From contig JASEFS010000001.1 of assembly GCA_030018495.1 (NCBI GenBank), positions 1 through 64,000 on the forward strand: a stretch of DNA of 64,000 nt. The letters run 5' to 3'. This document shows, in pieces, positions 60,914 to 64,000 of this stretch. The stretch comes from Deltaproteobacteria bacterium (GTDB lineage Bacteria; Desulfobacterota; Desulfobaccia; Desulfobaccales; 0-14-0-80-60-11). The position numbers and the translations under genes were made by a program. A model generated the notes under the pieces. The model worked only from the letters and a program-made list of their open reading frames with translations. It was not told the origin of the DNA and ran no database searches. Every line of letters starts with the position of its first letter. The stretch's first letter is position 1.

Positions 60914-63900
60914 TCACTGCAAGGCCGCCTGGATCTGGCCAAAGAGTTCCGGTTCGGTGAAGCGGCTCATACTGATGGCCAGAGCCGGGCAGGCCGCCGT
61001 GCAGGTGCCGCAGCCGCGGCAGGCCTCCTGCTGCACTTCCGGCACGCCAGAAGTGCTGAGCCTGATGGCGCCGTAAGGGCACAAATTAATGCAACTCAAG
61101 CAGCGGCGGCATTTGCCAGCGTCTATCCGGGCATAGATTTCGCCGCTGGTGAGCTCGGTTTGGAACAGCACCGCGGCGGCGCGTCCGGCGGCAGCCTGAG
61201 CCTGAGCCACAGCCTCGCCCAAATTTTTGGGATAATGCGCCAGACCGCAGAGAAAAACCCCTTCGGCCACGGTCTCCAAGGGGTGCAGCTTCAGGTGGAT
61301 TTCCTGGAAAAAGCCTCCTGCAGTCTGCGGAATTCCCAGGAGCTTGGCCAGTTGTTCACTGCCCGGTGCGGCTTCGATGCCGGCGCTCAACACCAAAAGA
61401 TCCGCGGCCACTTCCACTTCCCGATTAAGGAGCTCGTCCCATACCCGGATGGCCAGGGGCCGGCGTCGCGGGGACTCCACCTGAGGTGGCTTGTCCGGGT
61501 CGAAGGGGATGAACTCCACGCCCATGTCCTTGGCCTGCTGATAAAAATCCTCCCGGAAACCATAGGTGCGAATATCGCGGTAGAGCACCGTGATGTCCAA
61601 AAACGGGTAGCGCTGCTTCAGCAAAATGGCGTTTTTGACGGCTTCGGAGCAGCACAGGCGGCTGCAATAGGGGTGGTCGGGCTCCCGGGAGCCCACGCAT
61701 TGGATCATTACCAGGCGCCTGGCTTTTTCAAGGACAGGGTCAAGCTCATTGATTTTTTCTTCCAGTTCCAATTGGGTGACGACCCGGAGGTCTTGGCCGT
61801 AAAGGTAGCGGCCTGCCGGGGAAATTTCCCGGCCGCCGGTGGCCGCCAAAATAACGCCGTGGACAAGCTGGCGCTCCTCGCGGCCGCCGGTGCGGCGGCG
61901 GACCCGGCTTACAAAACGGCCCACGTGGCCTTCGGTCTTTACCAGCTCGGTGTTGGTCAAGACTTCAATGTTGGGATGACGCCGAACTTCGGATTCCAGC
62001 TGAGCCACCATTTTCTTGGGGTCATGGCCTGCCAAGGTAAAATGAAGTTTTCGGGCCAGTCCGCCGAGTTCGCGCTGCCGTTCCACCAGATAGGTATGGA
62101 ATCCCTGCTGGGCCAGGGTCAGGGCGGCGGTCATACCCGCGACGCCGCCGCCCACCACCAGGGCCCTGGGAATGACGGGGAAGCGGTGTATTTCCAAAGG
62201 CGTGAGGGCCGCGGCCCGGCGTACGGCCATAGCTATAATATCGCGGGCTGCAGCCAGCGCGCCGGCCGGGTTGTCCGAATGCACCCAGGCGCACTGCTCC
62301 CGGATGTTGGCAAAGGAGAGATAGCCCGGATTGAGGCCCGCGGCTGCCAGCACCTCCCGGAAGACCGGCTCATGGGTGCGGGGCGTGCACGCGGCCACCA
62401 CCACGCGGTTCAGGTTATGGCGCTCAATGGCCTCCCGGATGCGCCTGGCGGCATCTACGGAACAGAGAAAGAGGTGATCTTCCACCAGGGCGACCCCGGG
62501 CATCTGCCGCACCATGACGGCTAATTGCTCCAAGTCAACGGCCGCGGCGATGTTGGCGCCGCAATGGCACAGGAATACGCCCAGGCGCAAGGGTGCCGCG
62601 GTTGCCGCGGGCTCGGGAAAAACCGTGGGAGCCGGCCAGGTGCGGGGGCTCAAGGCCAGCAGTTGGGCCGCGGCTTGGGCCGCCGCGCCGGCGGTGGTCA
62701 CGCTCTCCGGGATATCCATGGGCTCCCGCAGCGCGCCGCAGACAAAGACGCCCGGCCGTGAAGTGAGGACCGGGTTTTGAGGCAAAGCCCTGATAAAGCC
62801 GTGGGCATTGAGTCCGACCCCCAGGCGGCGGGCCCAGTCGGCCACGTGCGCCCTTGGTCTGAGGCCCACCGCGAGCACCGCCATATCGAAGCCCAGGGTT
62901 CGGGGGCGGCCATGAACGTCCGTGTAATGGACCAGGACGCCGCCTGCCTCCCGGGGTGCGACCCGGGTCACCCGGGAGCGGATCAGCCGGAGACCCTCCT
63001 GTTGGCCGCGTTCCAAATATTCTTCACAGCTCTTGCCGTGGGCCCGGAAGTCCATGTAGAACATGGCCGCCTCCAGGCCGGGCGGGCTTAATTCTTTGGC
63101 CACCAGGGCTTCTTTGAGCGCGGCCAGGCAGCAGGTGGCCGAGCAGTAGGCCGCGCCGTTTCTGCGGTCCCTGGAGCCCACGCATTGAATGAAAGCGATG
63201 CGGCGCGGTAAGGTTTGGTCAGAGGGGCGGAGCAGCTTCCCGGCGTAGGGGCCGGTGGCGCTCAGGAGGCGTTCAAATTCCAGGCTGGTGACCACGTCCG
63301 GGTGGGCCGCGCCCGGAAACCCGTTTACCGGCGCCGGACTTACGCCCCCGGCTAAAATAACCGCGCCGACGTGCTGAATCAGAAATTCCCGGTTCTGCTC
63401 CAGATTGACGGCGTTTGCGGCGCAGACTTTGAGGCAGGCTTCACAGGGCTTGCCCTGGAAAACGCGGCAGGCCTCCGGGTCGAGATACGCGGCTTGGGGC
63501 ACGGCCTGGGGGAAGGGCACGTGGATGGCCTTGACCACGTTCAGGCCGAGATTGTAAGGGTCGGGGATGCTTTTGGGACAGACCCGGGCACATTCGCCGC
63601 AGCCGGAGCATTTGTCCGCGTCCACGTACCGGGGCCGGCGGCTCAACAGAGCCTGAAAATCGCCGGCCTCCCCGGCCAGGTCGGTGAGGCGGGTCAAGGT
63701 GAGGATGTCGATCAGGGGGTGGCGGGCGATCTCCAGCATGCGGGGCGACAAGATGCACATGGCGCAGTCGTTGGTGGGAAAAGTCTTATCAAGCTGCGCC
63801 ATGATGCCGCCGATGGAGGGGCCTTCTTCCACCAGGGTGACGGGCAGGCCCACCGCGGCCAGATCCAGGGCGGCCTGGATGCCGGCGATGCCGCCGCCCG

Positions 63901-63952
63901 CCACCAGGACCCGGCGGCTGGCGACGCGGTGGAGGGGCTTAAGCAGGGGCAT
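60914..63952 (-). CDS. Tandem double HdrA protein
   Basis: 1012 residues: two HdrA units in one chain. Unit 1 has GGGIAG (19-24), LDKTFPTNDCAMCILSP (the cluster block) and CSGCGECARVCP; unit 2 begins about residue 460 with LGVFLCHCGANIA, has GGGVAG and ends with CRRCLSCINLCP and CRGCGTCTAACP ferredoxin motifs. Double HdrA proteins are known in syntrophs and sulfate reducers. The ATG has no ribosome binding site and an in-frame stop lies only 20 bases upstream, inside heptanucleotide repeat. Partners such as HdrB/HdrC may lie beyond the window end. Confidence 0.88.
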   Translation of the reverse strand: MPLLKPLHRVASRRVLVAGGGIAGIQAALDLAAVGLPVTLVEEGPSIGGIMAQLDKTFPTNDCAMCILSPRMLEIARHPLIDILTLTRLTDLAGEAGDFQALLSRRPRYVDADKCSGCGECARVCPKSIPDPYNLGLNVVKAIHVPFPQAVPQAAYLDPEACRVFQGKPCEACLKVCAANAVNLEQNREFLIQHVGAVILAGGVSPAPVNGFPGAAHPDVVTSLEFERLLSATGPYAGKLLRPSDQTLPRRIAFIQCVGSRDRRNGAAYCSATCCLAALKEALVAKELSPPGLEAAMFYMDFRAHGKSCEEYLERGQQEGLRLIRSRVTRVAPREAGGVLVHYTDVHGRPRTLGFDMAVLAVGLRPRAHVADWARRLGVGLNAHGFIRALPQNPVLTSRPGVFVCGALREPMDIPESVTTAGAAAQAAAQLLALSPRTWPAPTVFPEPAATAAPLRLGVFLCHCGANIAAAVDLEQLAVMVRQMPGVALVEDHLFLCSVDAARRIREAIERHNLNRVVVAACTPRTHEPVFREVLAAAGLNPGYLSFANIREQCAWVHSDNPAGALAAARDIIAMAVRRAAALTPLEIHRFPVIPRALVVGGGVAGMTAALTLAQQGFHTYLVERQRELGGLARKLHFTLAGHDPKKMVAQLESEVRRHPNIEVLTNTELVKTEGHVGRFVSRVRRRTGGREERQLVHGVILAATGGREISPAGRYLYGQDLRVVTQLELEEKINELDPVLEKARRLVMIQCVGSREPDHPYCSRLCCSEAVKNAILLKQRYPFLDITVLYRDIRTYGFREDFYQQAKDMGVEFIPFDPDKPPQVESPRRRPLAIRVWDELLNREVEVAADLLVLSAGIEAAPGSEQLAKLLGIPQTAGGFFQEIHLKLHPLETVAEGVFLCGLAHYPKNLGEAVAQAQAAAGRAAAVLFQTELTSGEIYARIDAGKCRRCLSCINLCPYGAIRLSTSGVPEVQQEACRGCGTCTAACPALAISMSRFTEPELFGQIQAALQ

Positions 63953-64000
63953 GATAATTGGCTGTAAGCTTTAGGCTATAAGCTTTAAGCTGAAAGCTGT
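63953..64000. repeat. Heptanucleotide array (AAGCTTT type) at the window end
   Basis: Units such as AAGCTTT, AGGCTAT and AAGCTGA, 7-8 bases long, the same type as at 39889-39943. The array continues beyond the window. Confidence 0.7.

Noticed and set aside
1-64000. tRNA and rRNA genes
   Set aside because: I looked in the longer gaps for the conserved TTCGA arm with a matching acceptor stem and for rRNA blocks and found none. A weak TTCGA at 8222 has no cloverleaf around it.

Overview
The window looks like the chromosome of an anaerobic, GC-rich member of the Desulfobacterota (the old Deltaproteobacteria), perhaps a sulfate reducer or syntroph near Desulfobacca. This is an inference from gene content: an AhbC-type siroheme-dependent haem enzyme, several HdrA-type flavin/iron-sulfur proteins, folate one-carbon genes of the Wood-Ljungdahl type, an archaeal-type fructose-bisphosphate aldolase/phosphatase and a DVU0298-like HEAT protein. 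I saw no rRNA, tRNA, CRISPR array, transposase or prophage structural gene.

Layout. 0.6-2.2 kb: four small stress or membrane proteins (DUF883/holin/DUF3618 types). 2.3-6.3 kb, minus strand: the operon rpsB-tsf-pyrH-frr-uppS. 6.5-15.4 kb: an MFS exporter, YggT/YggU proteins, a DnaJ protein, a TreZ-glycogen debranching enzyme pair and a NarL-type response regulator. 15.7-26 kb: tautomerase, uvrB, an acetyltransferase, cysS, PC4-like protein, Fe-type superoxide dismutase, a histone-deacetylase-like amidohydrolase, a cold-shock protein and glgX. 26-31 kb: a 55-residue gene, ahbC with a ClpX-like ATPase, and a folate enzyme pair. 31-47 kb: hflX, a phosphoesterase carrying an in-frame repeat insertion, hisB, a fructose-bisphosphatase fused to a SorC-like sugar-sensing domain, a K+ channel, recJ, ssb, pgeF and small proteins.

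47.5-54.8 kb holds the most striking locus. A minus-strand operon behind its own sigma70-like promoter appears to encode a complete ubiquitin-like system: a beta-grasp ubiquitin-like protein with an internal Gly-Gly and an 11-residue tail, an E2-like protein, a Cys-free protein of unknown role, a ClpX-like AAA+ ATPase that has lost the ClpP-docking IGF loop, an intact JAMM metallopeptidase, and an E1-like enzyme with two Rossmann halves. A degenerate Prim-Pol-like gene follows. The proposed logic is tagging of proteins (E1, E2, Ubl), maturation or removal of the tag by JAMM, and unfolding by the AAA+ protein, similar in parts list to the Rpn11/Rpt part of the proteasome. The Ubl, E2 and Prim-Pol calls rest on motif reading and need structure prediction.

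54.9-64 kb: an electron-transfer cluster of three HdrA-type proteins (one with an MvhD domain, one a tandem duplication), a six-cluster polyferredoxin and a DUF3795 protein. HdrB and HdrC are not in the window.

Intergenic DNA is rich in small repeats: degenerate heptanucleotide arrays, C-rich palindromes, CACAGGC-type palindromes and GGGGAAAA-type runs. In at least two places these repeats have entered coding sequence.
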